From the NCBI RefSeq assembly GCF_016429215.1, contig NZ_JAELUH010000002.1:1-64000 (forward strand): a stretch of DNA of 64,000 nucleotides, given 5' to 3'. The notes beneath the pieces are model-generated. The model made no database searches. It was not told where the DNA came from and saw only the letters and a program-made list of their open reading frames with translations. The position numbers and the translations under genes were made by a program. This document shows positions 1 through 8,990 of the stretch, piece by piece. Every line of letters starts with the position of its first letter. The stretch's first letter is position 1. Origin of the DNA: Herbaspirillum sp. ASV7. GTDB lineage: Bacteria > Pseudomonadota > Gammaproteobacteria > Burkholderiales > Burkholderiaceae_D.

Positions 1-377
1 GTCAGGGCAAAGGCGACGAAGGGCCAGCCGCCCCAGCGCATCCATTTCGGAATGGCACGTCCGCGCCCATGCTTGCTGGCGAATTCGGTCAGTGCTCCTT
101 CCGGGCAAAGCACGCCGCACCACACGCGCCCCATGAGCACCATGCTCACCAGCACGAAGGGCCACCAGATGCCCCAGAAGGCAAACTGGGCCATCACGGT
201 CAGGTTGGACCAGAGGTGGGCGGTTTCGTCTGGCAGGGGCAGGAATACCGGGACCAGGATCAGGATGGCGTAGACCGCCACCACGATCCATTGCAGGCCA
301 CGGATGAATGCGCCGTTGCGGCGCATCCACTCTCCGGTACGCGAGAGCAGATTCGGCGATTGCGTACAGGTATTCAT
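1..377 (-). CDS. ftrD: Polyferredoxin-like 4Fe-4S membrane protein of an Ftr iron uptake system (3' end outside window)
   Basis: The minus strand reads an open frame from an ATG at 377 that runs off the left edge, so only the first ~125 residues are visible. The protein has a hydrophobic segment around residues 28-47, a second around 60-80, and a CGxxCPxG motif (WCGVLCPEG) typical of NapH/FtrD polyferredoxins that pass electrons across the membrane. It starts 7 bp after the stop of the FTR1 permease gene, so it is translationally linked to it. In the FtrABCD family the D subunit is thought to supply or accept electrons during ferrous iron uptake. The C-terminal ferredoxin cysteines lie outside the window and cannot be checked. 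Confidence 0.82.
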   Translation of the reverse strand, partial: MNTCTQSPNLLSRTGEWMRRNGAFIRGLQWIVVAVYAILILVPVFLPLPDETAHLWSNLTVMAQFAFWGIWWPFVLVSMVLMGRVWCGVLCPEGALTEFASKHGRGRAIPKWMRWGGWPFVAFAL

Positions 378-384
378 GCGGGAA

Positions 385-1257
385 TCAGACGGCTTCTTGC
401 CGCTTGGGGGCGGGCTTGGGTTTCCGGGAGAGGGCCGAGCATACCACGATCCAGTAGAGCGCATAGACGATCACCGACAGCAGCGCCGGACGGGCGCGGT
501 AGCCGGTCAGGGTCGATACCAGGCTGCCCAGCGTAGTGGAATCGTCGAGCAGCGCGGAAGTATCCCAGAGGGGTGAGGTCAGGGTCAGGGTCCAGTCGGC
601 CGAGGACAGCACATCCGAACTCTCCACCAGCACGTCGAAGAGCTTTTCCACGCCCGTGACCAGCAGGCCGGCAGCCAGCAGCAGCAGGATCACTTCGGTG
701 ACCTGGAAGAAGCGGCGCCACGAGAAGATCTTGCCGCCCAGTTGCAGCAGGTAGAAGGTCAGGAAGGCCAGGCCGAAACCGATCGCCCCGGCCAGCACCA
801 GGGACGCCGTGCTGGCATCCTGCTGCCCCAGGCCGATACCGTACAGGAACACCGCCGTCTCGCTGCCCTCGCGGGCGATGGCCAGCATCACCAGGATGAA
901 CACGCCCCACCAGTTGCCGCTCTCGTAGCTGGACTGCATGGAGCTTTCCATGTCCTTCTTGAGGGTGCGGCCATGCTTGCGCATCCAGAACACCATCTGC
1001 ACGATCAGCACGGCGGCGATGAGCACGATGGCGATCTGGAACCAGGTCTGGGCGTCGCCCGAGAGCAGTTCGGAGAAGCCCAGCAGCGCCGCGCCCAGGG
1101 CCGCGGCCAGCACCACGCCAGCCACCACGCCGCCCCACAGATAGGGAATGCCGCGCCGCGCGCCGGCATCGCCGTTCTGCAACCAGGCATAGAGAATACC
1201 GACCACCAGAAGCGCCTCGACGCTCTCGCGCCAGACGATGAACATGACCTGTCCCAT
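385..1257 (-). CDS. ftrC: FTR1-family high-affinity iron permease
   Basis: The 290-residue inner-membrane protein carries two iron-binding REXXE-type motifs: RESVE at residues 10-14 in the first membrane helix and REGSE at 129-133. About seven hydrophobic segments are spread along the length, as expected for FTR1/EfeU permeases. It lies between a cupredoxin-like gene and a polyferredoxin gene, the FtrA-B-C-D order known from Bordetella and Brucella. Role: moves iron from the periplasm into the cytoplasm. The ATG at 1257 places the first RESVE directly in the N-terminal helix, as in the family. Confidence 0.93.
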   Translation of the reverse strand: MGQVMFIVWRESVEALLVVGILYAWLQNGDAGARRGIPYLWGGVVAGVVLAAALGAALLGFSELLSGDAQTWFQIAIVLIAAVLIVQMVFWMRKHGRTLKKDMESSMQSSYESGNWWGVFILVMLAIAREGSETAVFLYGIGLGQQDASTASLVLAGAIGFGLAFLTFYLLQLGGKIFSWRRFFQVTEVILLLLAAGLLVTGVEKLFDVLVESSDVLSSADWTLTLTSPLWDTSALLDDSTTLGSLVSTLTGYRARPALLSVIVYALYWIVVCSALSRKPKPAPKRQEAV

Positions 1258-1296
1258 GAACTACCCTTCCTTGCTAGAACCCGGACTTCCCGCCGC

Positions 1297-1650
1297 CTAC
1301 TTGGCGACGATCACGCCTTGCGGCATGTTGAGGTGGAAGTCATCGAAAAACTTGTATTCGCCCGGCCGCAGCGGGGCGATCACCACGAAGGACTGCGCCC
1401 CCGGCGCCAGCACCTTCTCCTTGCGCAACTCCACACTCTCGAACTCGGCGGCGGACTTGCCGATGTTGTGGACCTCGATCTTGATGCGCTGCCCGGCCGG
1501 CACTTCGATGCGCGGCGGGATCAGCTTGCCGTCCTGCATCTCCAGCTTGAAGGTCGGCAGGTCGGAGGCCATCACCGGCGCGCTCGCTCCCAGCCATGCT
1601 GCCGCAGCCAGGGCCAGGGCCGGAGCCAGGCGGACTATTCTCTGGAACAT
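1297..1650 (-). CDS. ftrB: Periplasmic cupredoxin-like iron transport protein
   Basis: A 117-residue protein starting at the ATG at 1650, preceded by an AAGGG ribosome site. An upstream in-frame start would add a non-signal-like extension. Residues 1-28 form a classical signal peptide ending in VMAS. The rest is a small cupredoxin-like beta sandwich (LPTFKLEMQDGKLIPPRIEVPAGQ...), as in FtrB/EfeO N-terminal cupredoxin domains. The usual C-terminal Cys and Met copper ligands of blue copper proteins are not obvious; one His lies near the C terminus in DDFHLNMPQG. Family role: periplasmic oxidation or handling of ferrous iron before the FtrC permease. It lies 39 bp upstream of ftrC in the same operon. 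Confidence 0.87.
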   Translation of the reverse strand: MFQRIVRLAPALALAAAAWLGASAPVMASDLPTFKLEMQDGKLIPPRIEVPAGQRIKIEVHNIGKSAAEFESVELRKEKVLAPGAQSFVVIAPLRPGEYKFFDDFHLNMPQGVIVAK

Positions 1651-1732
1651 GAAACACCCTTCCGTACAAATGGGAAACCGGCCCACCGGAAGCTCCGGTG
1701 CGCCGGCGTCGAATCACTGATCAGACTCAGGC

Positions 1733-2278
1733 TTAGTAGCCGCCCTTCTTGCCGATACCGGCGAAGGTGAAGTCATAGTTCAGTTCGAAGGTCTTGAACC
1801 ACGGACCCACGCCGGTTTCCTTGTCGACGTGGCGGCCGAAGTGGGCGTGCTCATTGGCCTGCGGCGAAGAGATGGTCAGCTTGAGCTTGTACTTGCCCGG
1901 GCCTTCCAGCTTGACGTTGTCGCCGTAGTGCGGGCCGTCGTTGGCCACCATCGGCATCATGTCGCCCTTGACGGTCTTGGTGGAACCGACCTTGGTCAGT
2001 TCATACTTGATCACCAGATAGGGCATCCAGTCACCTTCGGCGAAGCCGTTGGGGTTCTTGGCCACGGCGCGGATGTCGGCTTCCAGGTGGATGTCCGATT
2101 CCTCGGCCTTACGCATCATGCCGTCCGGTTCCATCTTCACCGGCTGCAGGTAGACGGCGTTGACTTCGAAACCGTTCTGGATCTGCGGCTTGCCGATCGG
2201 ATACTCGGCCGCCGAAGCCACACCGGCAACACAGACGCTCAGTGCGGCGGCGACGGCAAGTTTCTTGATACCCATCAT
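1733..2278 (-). CDS. ftrA: Periplasmic iron-binding protein, P19/Tp34 family
   Basis: A 181-residue protein with a signal peptide (residues 1-24, cleavage after ASAA) followed by the P19/FtrA domain. Candidate metal ligands are a Glu and Met near the mature N terminus (NGFEVNAVYLQPVKMEPDG) and His residues in ESDIHLEADI and NEHAHFGRHVD. P19 proteins bind copper and iron and feed iron to FTR1 permeases. The start at 2278 has an AGGAG site 8 nt upstream. It is the first gene of the ftrABCD operon and lies directly downstream of a Fur box, so it is probably induced under iron starvation. Confidence 0.93.
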   Translation of the reverse strand: MMGIKKLAVAAALSVCVAGVASAAEYPIGKPQIQNGFEVNAVYLQPVKMEPDGMMRKAEESDIHLEADIRAVAKNPNGFAEGDWMPYLVIKYELTKVGSTKTVKGDMMPMVANDGPHYGDNVKLEGPGKYKLKLTISSPQANEHAHFGRHVDKETGVGPWFKTFELNYDFTFAGIGKKGGY

Positions 2279-2302
2279 TGCGTATTCTCCTGGTGGTCAA
2301 AT

Positions 2303-2321
2303 GATAATGATTAGCATTAAG
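2303..2321 (-). promoter_or_regulatory. Fur box upstream of ftrA
   Basis: GATAATGATTAGCATTAAG matches the 19-bp Fur consensus GATAATGATwATCATTATC at 16 of 19 positions. It lies about 25 bp upstream of the ftrA start codon, inside an AT-rich stretch that must contain the promoter. This predicts Fe2+-Fur repression of ftrABCD. Confidence 0.85.
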
Positions 2322-2387
2322 TATATCATTGTTTGAGGCAACATGCGTTGTCCACTTGTGCCATGTGCCAATGCAAAGCTGACCACG

Positions 2388-2419
2388 AAAAAAAACCATC
2401 CGGCCTGGGCCGGATGGTT
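2388..2419 (-). terminator. Rho-independent terminator downstream of the chemoreceptor gene at 2453
   Basis: An 11-bp GC-rich stem with a 4-nt loop (2394-2404 pairing with 2409-2419) lies next to a run of eight A on the plus strand (2388-2395), which is a U-tract in the minus-strand transcript. It sits 34 bp beyond the stop codon of the minus-strand methyl-accepting protein and separates it from the ftr promoter region. Confidence 0.85.
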
Positions 2420-2452
2420 GAGCTGGAGCAGCACGACGACACGACCTGTCGA

Positions 2453-4111
2453 CTAGACCATCTCGGCCTCGACGCCACGGGTAGCTCCCTGGGCCGGCAG
2501 GCGTGCCGCCGCCGGCGTCACCGCCATCGACCGCGCAGCGCTTGCCACGGACACCGCCGCGACGCGGCGAGTGTCCAGCTTGAAGGCGCTGACCACGCTC
2601 TCCAGGGTCTCGGCCTGTTGCTGCAGCGCTTGTGCAGCCGCAGCAGCCTCCTCGACCAGCGCGGCGTTCTGCTGCGTCCCCTGGTCCATCTGCGCGATCG
2701 CCTGGTTGACCTGGGAGATACCGGCGCTCTGCTCTACGCTGGCGTCGGCGATGTCCCCCACGATCTGGGTCACGTGGCGCACGCTGTCGACGATCTCGCT
2801 CATGGTGTTGCCGGCCTGCTCGACCAGCAGGCTGCCGCTGCCGACCTTGTCCACGGAATCGTCGATAAGCGCCTTGATCTCCTTGGCGGCGGCAGCCGAA
2901 CGCTGCGCCAGCGAGCGCACCTCGGAGGCCACCACGGCAAAGCCACGGCCCTGCTCGCCGGCACGGGCGGCTTCGACGGCCGCATTCAAGGCCAGGATAT
3001 TGGTCTGGAAGGCGATGCCGTCGATGACGGCGATGATATCGACGATCTTGCGCGAGGAAGCATGGATGGAATTCATCGTGTCGACCACCTGGCGCACCAC
3101 CTCGCCGCCCTGGGAGGCAATGGACGAGGCAGACTGCGCCAGCTGGTTGGCCTGGCGGGCATTGGCGCTGTTCTGCTGCACCACCGAGGTCAGCTGCTCC
3201 AGGCTGGAGGCGCTTTCCTCCAGCGCGGCGGCCTGCTGCTCGGTGCGTGCCGACAGGTCGGCATTGCCGGCGGCGATCTGGCGCGCCGCCACGGTGACCG
3301 AGTCGGTGGACGCCCGGGTGGTGGCGACGACTTCCACGATACGGGCCAGCAGCCGGTTGAAGGCAGCCGCCGTATGGCCGATTTCATCCATGCGCTCCAC
3401 CGGTGCCTTGCGCGACAGGTCCAGCGTCTGGCTCACATGCTCGAAGGTGTGCTGGAGCTTGCCCAGACTGCCGATCACGCCGCGCAGGACCTGGATCCCC
3501 AGCAAGGCCGTCAGCGCTACCGCCACCACGATCACCGCCACCATGGTCCGCAAGGCGAAGGCGTAGGCGTCGTCGCTTTCCTGCTTGATGGTATCGATCA
3601 TCGTACGGCCGATCAGGATATGGTCGTCGAAGCCCTTCTTGGCCGCCGCCGCCGAGACCGCCAATGGCGTGCCGGCCTGCAGGGTGGCGCGCACGGTGTC
3701 CATGTCATTGGCATAGGCCGCGGCGAAGAATGGCACCAGGGCCTTGCGGTAGGCCTCGATATTGGCCTTGTCGGCCTGGATCAGGCCGCGGTCCTTGTCA
3801 TCGAAGACCAGCGCCCGCTCGTAATGGGCAAACTCATCGTCGAGCTGCTTGTTGGCGGTATCGACCGCCTTTTGCAAGCCGCTCTTGTCGGACAGGTTGG
3901 CGAAGACCGACAGGCGATAGCCGGCCAGGCGCGAATCGGCCAGGTAGCCCTTGAGCAGGTTCAGGCTGTCCATGGCCGGCATGATGCGGTTCTGGATCAG
4001 TTCCAGGCGTTGCTGGGAGCGCTGCAGTTGCCACAGGCCGTCGGCGCCGACGAACAGCAGTGCCAGCAAGGCCGTCGACAGCGTGAGGATGAGGCGTTTG
4101 GTAATGGTCAT
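2453..4111 (-). CDS. Methyl-accepting chemotaxis protein
   Basis: 552 residues from the ATG at 4111 (MTITKRLIL...); a longer frame upstream lacks chemoreceptor features. Residues ~7-27 are a transmembrane helix. A four-helix-bundle type periplasmic sensor region follows to ~190, then a second membrane helix, a HAMP domain, and a long cytoplasmic signalling hairpin with the conserved tip [16 protein letters not shown]. The protein ends in EAEMV, so it has no W-x-x-F tether for CheR/CheB. The ligand cannot be read from the sequence. It is an isolated gene with its own terminator. Confidence 0.93.
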   Translation of the reverse strand: MTITKRLILTLSTALLALLFVGADGLWQLQRSQQRLELIQNRIMPAMDSLNLLKGYLADSRLAGYRLSVFANLSDKSGLQKAVDTANKQLDDEFAHYERALVFDDKDRGLIQADKANIEAYRKALVPFFAAAYANDMDTVRATLQAGTPLAVSAAAAKKGFDDHILIGRTMIDTIKQESDDAYAFALRTMVAVIVVAVALTALLGIQVLRGVIGSLGKLQHTFEHVSQTLDLSRKAPVERMDEIGHTAAAFNRLLARIVEVVATTRASTDSVTVAARQIAAGNADLSARTEQQAAALEESASSLEQLTSVVQQNSANARQANQLAQSASSIASQGGEVVRQVVDTMNSIHASSRKIVDIIAVIDGIAFQTNILALNAAVEAARAGEQGRGFAVVASEVRSLAQRSAAAAKEIKALIDDSVDKVGSGSLLVEQAGNTMSEIVDSVRHVTQIVGDIADASVEQSAGISQVNQAIAQMDQGTQQNAALVEEAAAAAQALQQQAETLESVVSAFKLDTRRVAAVSVASAARSMAVTPAAARLPAQGATRGVEAEMV

Positions 4112-4524
4112 GGTCGAAGGTCTGTCGATAACAAAAAGGAAGATGGCGGCGGGCAACGGCCGGAGTGATCGCCCCACACCAACAGGTAAGCACCGTTGCA
4201 CCGGCACGTAACTATCGTGTACGCCGCGAATATAGCCGAGCCATGAGACGGCCATGCCGCGATACGAGATTTAATTCCCGTATATCAGCCATTCACGGAT
4301 TGAATGAATCAGCACCGGCAAGGCCAGGCTCGCCATGGACCGCTCACCTCTGGCATAGTGACCACACCTGCCGGCTTGTCGCGGGAACAATTCGGCAGCC
4401 TTGCTGGCGTGACGCCGGGGGCGTGAGCAATTTGCAATAGATTTCTGTAACTTGCTATGTCACACTTGCCGGGTATCACCGCCAAATTCCCATAAAAACA
4501 GCGCATCATCCGGTCATTACACGC
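4112..4524. other. Intergenic region between divergent chemotaxis genes
   Basis: 413 bp without a credible gene. It must hold the promoters for the minus-strand chemoreceptor and the plus-strand receiver gene. An imperfect inverted repeat (ATACGAG at 4262-4268 against CCCGTAT at 4277-4283, 6 of 7 pairs) around an AT-rich centre could be a regulator site. No clear sigma-28 or sigma-54 promoter was found. Confidence 0.5.
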
Positions 4525-4962
4525 ATGTCCTGCCCCAGCATATTGATGGTCGATCCCAGCCCGGAGTCGGTTGAGCTGGCGCGCTTCAGCCTCTGGCGCA
4601 GCAAGCTGGACTGTGCCTTCGGCTGGTTCGAGGACGCCGAGCGGGCTGCCGAATCGCTGTTTACCCCCGAGGCCCAGGCCCATCCGGATGCCCTGCCCTG
4701 CCTGATCCTGCTGGAGCCGCGCCTGCCGCGCATGGAAGGCCTGGAGTTGCTGCATCTCTTGCGCACCCACGCCCATACGCGCGAACTGCCGGTGGTGATG
4801 TTCGCCACCTCGCGGGACGACAACGATGCCCGCCGTTGCCTCGCCGCCGGCGCCGACGACTACCTCGTCAAGCCGGTCGACGCCCGCGAATTCATGCAGC
4901 TCGTGAGCCAGACCGTATCGCGCTGGCTGCCACCCCATCTGCAACCGGCCGACCAACGCTGA
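4525..4962 (+). CDS. Stand-alone receiver-domain protein with Glu at the phospho-acceptor site
   Basis: 145 residues forming a single REC domain resembling small Rcp1-like response regulators. The conserved Lys (YLVKPVD) is present, and one of the usual acidic-pocket residues is present (LMVDP at residue 10, where most family members have DD). The normal phospho-Asp at the end of beta-3 is Glu64 (LILLEPRLPRMEG). There is no output domain. A Glu here often mimics the phosphorylated state, so the protein may be permanently active or act by binding only. It lies between two chemoreceptor genes, which suggests a link to chemotaxis, but no kinase is adjacent. The ribosome site is weak. Confidence 0.85.
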   Translation: MSCPSILMVDPSPESVELARFSLWRSKLDCAFGWFEDAERAAESLFTPEAQAHPDALPCLILLEPRLPRMEGLELLHLLRTHAHTRELPVVMFATSRDDNDARRCLAAGADDYLVKPVDAREFMQLVSQTVSRWLPPHLQPADQR

Positions 4963-5149
4963 CATCGACCGGGCGGCGCCGTCGTATCAGGAAAATCCTG
5001 ATGTCTCCTGCCATCGCTTGTTCTTAAGATCATTGCAACATGCCGTCGGTCTCTGCAGGCCGACTCATCCTTGCATTGCATTGTTTTGTTTGCAATATTG
5101 ATGACAGAACCTGCCGTCCTACAGGCAGGCCCAACCAGGAGGCGATGCC

Positions 5150-6910
5150 ATGAAATGGTTCTATGATCTAAAGATCTCACGCAAGCTGATCACGACTTTC
5201 CTGCTTGTGGTGGCCATGGTGGCTGCCCTGGGCATCTTCGCGATCAGGCAACTGGACAAGGTCAATAGCGCCTCGACCGAGATATCCACCAACTGGCTTC
5301 CCAGCATCCGCTCCCTCAATGCGATGCAACTGACGATGTCGCGCATCCGCAGTCTTGAGCTGCAACACATCCTTTCCCACGATCCCAAGGAACAGGCGGA
5401 CATCGACGCCAGCACAAAGGGCTACATCGACAGCCTCAAGAAGACCCAGGCGACCTATGTCACCGAGATCTCCGAGCCGGAGGAAAAAGCCCTCTATCCG
5501 GAGGTGGAAAAGCTCATCAGCCAGTTCCTGAGCGAACATGACAAGATCATCGCGCTCTCGCGCCAGGGAAAGGATGAGGACGCCCGCGCGTTGCAGCGGG
5601 GTGGCTCCACCCAGGCCTATCGCACCGCGCTGCAAGACCTGGAGAAGCTCGCTACCGTCAACGACGACGGTGCCGAGCGCTCCAACCGCATGGCCGACGG
5701 CACCTATAACGAAGCCCGTGTCTGGATCATCGGCAACGTGGTCGTCTGCATCACGCTGGCCATGCTGCTGGCGCTCTGGGTGTCGCGCCTGATCGCACGT
5801 CCGCTGCAGGAGGCCGTCTCGGTGGCGCAGCGTGTGGCCGGCGGCGACCTGACCACGGCCATCGTCCCCGCTGGCAAGGATGAAACCGGACAGTTGCTGG
5901 GCGCCCTCAAGAGCATGAACGACAGCCTGGTCGGGATCGTCACCAAGGTCCGCGAAGGGACCGGCACCATCACCACGGCCTCTACCGAGATCGCTGCGGG
6001 CAACCTGGACCTCTCCTCGCGCACCGAACAACAGGCCAGCTCGCTGGAAGAAACCGCCTCGGCCATGGAAGAGCTGACCTCCACGGTCAAGCAGAACGCC
6101 GACAATGCCCGCCAGGCCAACCAGCTGGCGGTGTCGGCCTCGGAAGTCGCCAGTGCCGGGGGCAGCGTGGTCAACCAGGTGGTCGACACCATGGGCGCCA
6201 TCAATGCCTCTTCACGCAAGATCTCCGACATCATCAGCGTCATCGATGGCATCGCCTTCCAGACCAACATCCTGGCCTTGAATGCGGCAGTGGAAGCCGC
6301 GCGGGCCGGCGAGCAGGGACGCGGCTTTGCCGTGGTAGCCTCCGAAGTGCGTTCGCTGGCGCAGCGTTCGGCCGCCGCCGCCAAGGAGATCAAGGAGCTC
6401 ATCGAAGACTCGGTCAGCCAGGTGAACATGGGCAGCCAGCTGGTCGAGAAGGCCGGCAATACCATGAACGAAGTGGTCGACAGCGTGCGCCGGGTGACCG
6501 ATATCGTGGCCGAGATCAGCTCGGCCAGCCAGGAGCAGAGCGACGGCATCGAGCAGGTCAACATCGCCATCACGCAAATGGATGAAGTCACGCAGCAGAA
6601 TGCGGCGCTGGTGGAACAGGCCGCCGCCGCCGCGCAGTCGCTGCAGGAACAGGCTGAAACACTGACCGAGACGGTCGGTTTCTTCCGGCTCGACCAGGAT
6701 GCGGCCATGGCGACGGCGCGCAAGACCAAGCCGGCACCCTCCACCCACAGCTTTGCCGCCCGCCCTGCTGCCCGGCCAAGCGCGGTCTCCCGTGCACCTG
6801 CACCGGCTGCCGCTGCTCCGCGCAAAGTAGAAGCACCCGCCAAGGCCGCCACCGGCTCACGTCTGCCCGGCGGCTCCGATGACGACAGCGGCTCGTGGGA
6901 GCAGTTCTAG
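5150..6910 (+). CDS. Methyl-accepting chemotaxis protein with C-terminal W-x-x-F tether
   Basis: 586 residues; the start is fixed by AGGAGG at 5137-5142. Residues ~11-31 are TM1, followed by a four-helix-bundle periplasmic domain, TM2 at ~188-208, HAMP to ~263, and the signalling hairpin with the tip [16 protein letters not shown] around 385-405. A Pro/Ala-rich flexible tail (~540-570) ends in the pentapeptide SWEQF, which fits the xWxxF CheR/CheB docking signal of Tar and Tsr (NWETF). The cytoplasmic region is very similar to that of the receptor at 2453, which points to duplication of the signalling half. Confidence 0.93.
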   Translation: MKWFYDLKISRKLITTFLLVVAMVAALGIFAIRQLDKVNSASTEISTNWLPSIRSLNAMQLTMSRIRSLELQHILSHDPKEQADIDASTKGYIDSLKKTQATYVTEISEPEEKALYPEVEKLISQFLSEHDKIIALSRQGKDEDARALQRGGSTQAYRTALQDLEKLATVNDDGAERSNRMADGTYNEARVWIIGNVVVCITLAMLLALWVSRLIARPLQEAVSVAQRVAGGDLTTAIVPAGKDETGQLLGALKSMNDSLVGIVTKVREGTGTITTASTEIAAGNLDLSSRTEQQASSLEETASAMEELTSTVKQNADNARQANQLAVSASEVASAGGSVVNQVVDTMGAINASSRKISDIISVIDGIAFQTNILALNAAVEAARAGEQGRGFAVVASEVRSLAQRSAAAAKEIKELIEDSVSQVNMGSQLVEKAGNTMNEVVDSVRRVTDIVAEISSASQEQSDGIEQVNIAITQMDEVTQQNAALVEQAAAAAQSLQEQAETLTETVGFFRLDQDAAMATARKTKPAPSTHSFAARPAARPSAVSRAPAPAAAAPRKVEAPAKAATGSRLPGGSDDDSGSWEQF

Positions 6911-6972
6911 ATGAGCACGCCCGGTGCACATGCGCCAGGCAGCGCGCGCCAGTAGCGAGGTCACAGCAGCAC

Positions 6973-7010
6973 AAAAAAGAGGGGCGCATCCACGATGCGC
7001 CCCTCTTTCA
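6973..7010. terminator. Bidirectional Rho-independent terminator
   Basis: A 15-bp perfect stem (6976-6990 with 6994-7008, 3-nt loop) is flanked by six A on the left and TTT on the right. It can stop the plus-strand chemoreceptor (stop at 6910) and the convergent minus-strand PEP-CTERM gene (stop at 7037). Confidence 0.9.
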
Positions 7011-7036
7011 TTGGACTGCCTGTTCACTGATGGCGC

Positions 7037-7996
7037 TCAGCGCGCCCCCACCATCTCGGGCAAGCGACGCAGGCCGCGACGACGCAGCGCTGCCAGCCCC
7101 ATCAAGCTCAACGCACCCGCCAGGAACAGCGCCAGCACGCCCGGTTCAGGCACTTGCGCCACAGGGGCGTTAGGCGTGACAACGGGGGGCAAGGTGCCGG
7201 CAAAACCATAGTCATGCAACTCGCCATTGCCAGTGAAGCTGTTGGCATACAGGAAGCCTTCCATGGCCGAGGAATTGGTCACTGCGGCATTGCCGGCCAG
7301 GACCGTACCGTGCCAGCCGGTGAAGGAAAGGCTGGTGGCGTTCTCGAAGTTCCAGATGATGTGCGTGTTCAGGAAGCTGTTGGCATTGAAGTTGGTGGTA
7401 TCGACGAAGCTGGTACCGGTGACATTGATGATGATGGTCTGCGCCGTACCGCTGAAGACCAGATTGCGCGAGGCCGACAATTGTGCGGTGGTCAGGTTGA
7501 AGACCGCCGTGCCGGTGGCGTCAGGCGTGAGCTTGAAGGTGAAATTGTTCGGATCGCTGGCATTGATGGTGCTGTTGGCCGACAGTTGCGCCAACTGCAG
7601 CGCCAGCGCATTGAGCGGCGTGGTGAAATCGCTCATCGCAAACGGCGTGCTCTGGTAACCGGCGCTGCCGCCACCATTGAAGTTGAAGTGCGCCGCGTCG
7701 CTGACCTGATAGTTCACGCTGCCGCCGTTGTTGATGTTGGCGTTGAAGCTGTCGATCTTGATGGCATTGATGGCGGCATAGGACGAGGCCGCGCCACGCG
7801 GATTATTGTAGAAGGTTGCGCCACCGGTGATCTCGCCGGCAACCACACGGCCTTCGATGTCATGACCCGAGGTCAGCGTGGTACTTGCCACGACGTTGAA
7901 CTGCGACAGGATCTGGCTGGCTGTCAAGGCAGAGGCAGAGGACATCCCCGAAGCCAGCGAGGCAGCAACAAAGGCAAGGATTTTCAAGGAGCGCAT
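7037..7996 (-). CDS. Choice-of-anchor A family PEP-CTERM protein
   Basis: 319 residues from the ATG at 7996, supported by a GGAAGAG ribosome site; upstream in-frame starts add a non-signal extension. Residues 1-23 are a signal peptide. The body is Asn/Ser/Thr-rich beta-structure typical of secreted choice-of-anchor A proteins. The C terminus has the XrtA sorting signal: VPEPG, a hydrophobic helix, then an Arg cluster (LRRRGLRR), with an unusually long tail (LPEMVGAR). XrtA at 39529 is expected to cleave at PEP. A sigma-54 promoter lies ~110 bp upstream. Its exact role in the matrix or surface is unknown. Confidence 0.9.
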   Translation of the reverse strand: MRSLKILAFVAASLASGMSSASALTASQILSQFNVVASTTLTSGHDIEGRVVAGEITGGATFYNNPRGAASSYAAINAIKIDSFNANINNGGSVNYQVSDAAHFNFNGGGSAGYQSTPFAMSDFTTPLNALALQLAQLSANSTINASDPNNFTFKLTPDATGTAVFNLTTAQLSASRNLVFSGTAQTIIINVTGTSFVDTTNFNANSFLNTHIIWNFENATSLSFTGWHGTVLAGNAAVTNSSAMEGFLYANSFTGNGELHDYGFAGTLPPVVTPNAPVAQVPEPGVLALFLAGALSLMGLAALRRRGLRRLPEMVGAR

Positions 7997-8118
7997 AAAC
8001 TCTTCCATTGGATCAGCGATAAGCAGGATTGTAGCGAAGCGGCGCTTGAACCGATCAATGCAATCCCATCCGGTAATAATGCAATTCACAAAAACAAAAA
8101 ATACAACGTTCACTGCCG

Positions 8119-8134
8119 CGCAATGAGCCTGCCA
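8119..8134 (-). promoter_or_regulatory. Sigma-54 (-24/-12) promoter for the choice-of-anchor A PEP-CTERM gene
   Basis: The minus strand reads TGGCAGGCTCATTGCG, against the consensus TGGCACG-N4-TTGCW. GG and GC are separated by exactly 10 nt and only two specified positions differ. It directly abuts the stop codon of the upstream desaturase gene (8135), so it drives only the PEP-CTERM gene, with a leader of ~110 nt. Confidence 0.75.
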
Positions 8135-8974
8135 TTACCGTGCATCAACGGCCTTTGCCGCCTTTACCCCGGGTTGCCCGACAGCATCTTCTTGCCGCGC
8201 ATCCTCTGCCACGCCATAGTCGGCCGGCCAGGCCTGCGGCAGGTAATAGGTGCCGAACAGGCGGTCCAGCAGCGGGAAGGTCGAGGCATAGTTGCGATTG
8301 ATATGATCGACCCGGCTATGGTGCCAGTGGTGGAACACCGGCGTGGCCAGCACCCACTCCAGCGGCCGGAAACGGAAACGCACGTTGGAATGGATGAAGA
8401 ATCCCCATACCGTGCCGATCAGGATCACCGCCACCGGCGTTGCCATGCCGGCCGCACCCGGGCCGGCCAGGCCGAACAGGTAAAGGGGCGTCAAACCGAA
8501 CAGGCGGGTCAGCACCAGGTCCACCGGATGGGCACGGGTATTGACCAGGTAATACATTTGTTGCGGCCGGTGATGCACCGCATGAAAGCGCCACAGCCAG
8601 GGGATCTCATGGCTGAGCCGATGGCCCCAGTAGAAGCCGACTTCGCCGACCACGAAGGCCAGCGACAGGCGCGGCAGCAGCGGCAACGAGGCACTGGCCT
8701 GCAACAGGCCAGCCGGCAGCAGCGCACGGCCCAGCTCGGCAATCATGGCCAGCGGAAAACCCATCACCAGCGCGGGCGTCAGGCTGCTGAGGAAATAGAA
8801 ACCCAGATCCTGCGCCAGTGCGCGCTTGTCCAGCTTTTGCTCGCGCACCGCGAACCAGCGCTCCAGCGGCGCGAACAGCGCCGTGAGCAAGACCAGCCAG
8901 AGGCACAGGCGCAACACGTCCGTGGCAAAGCCAGGCAGATGCGACAGGATGGATTGCAGCAGGCTCATGGCCAT
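8135..8974 (-). CDS. Sterol desaturase / fatty acid hydroxylase family protein
   Basis: A 279-residue integral membrane protein with the diiron His motifs of the family: HRLSH, HAVHH and, near the C terminus, HHWHH. There are about four to five hydrophobic helices. Family members are non-haem diiron oxygenases acting on lipids or carotenoids; the substrate here cannot be inferred. It lies between two PEP-CTERM genes on the same strand, but these have their own promoters, so a functional link is only suggested by position. Confidence 0.88.
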   Translation of the reverse strand: MAMSLLQSILSHLPGFATDVLRLCLWLVLLTALFAPLERWFAVREQKLDKRALAQDLGFYFLSSLTPALVMGFPLAMIAELGRALLPAGLLQASASLPLLPRLSLAFVVGEVGFYWGHRLSHEIPWLWRFHAVHHRPQQMYYLVNTRAHPVDLVLTRLFGLTPLYLFGLAGPGAAGMATPVAVILIGTVWGFFIHSNVRFRFRPLEWVLATPVFHHWHHSRVDHINRNYASTFPLLDRLFGTYYLPQAWPADYGVAEDARQEDAVGQPGVKAAKAVDAR

Positions 8975-8990
8975 GATTCTCTCAAGCTGA

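Noticed and set aside
4986..5002. Small hairpin ATCAGGA-AAA-TCCTGAT after the receiver gene
   Set aside because: Stem of 7 bp is AT/GC mixed and no T-tract follows, so it is not a convincing terminator.
5024..5049. Possible sigma-28 (flagellar) promoter before the chemoreceptor at 5150
   Set aside because: Only about half of the consensus positions match and the spacing is one base off.
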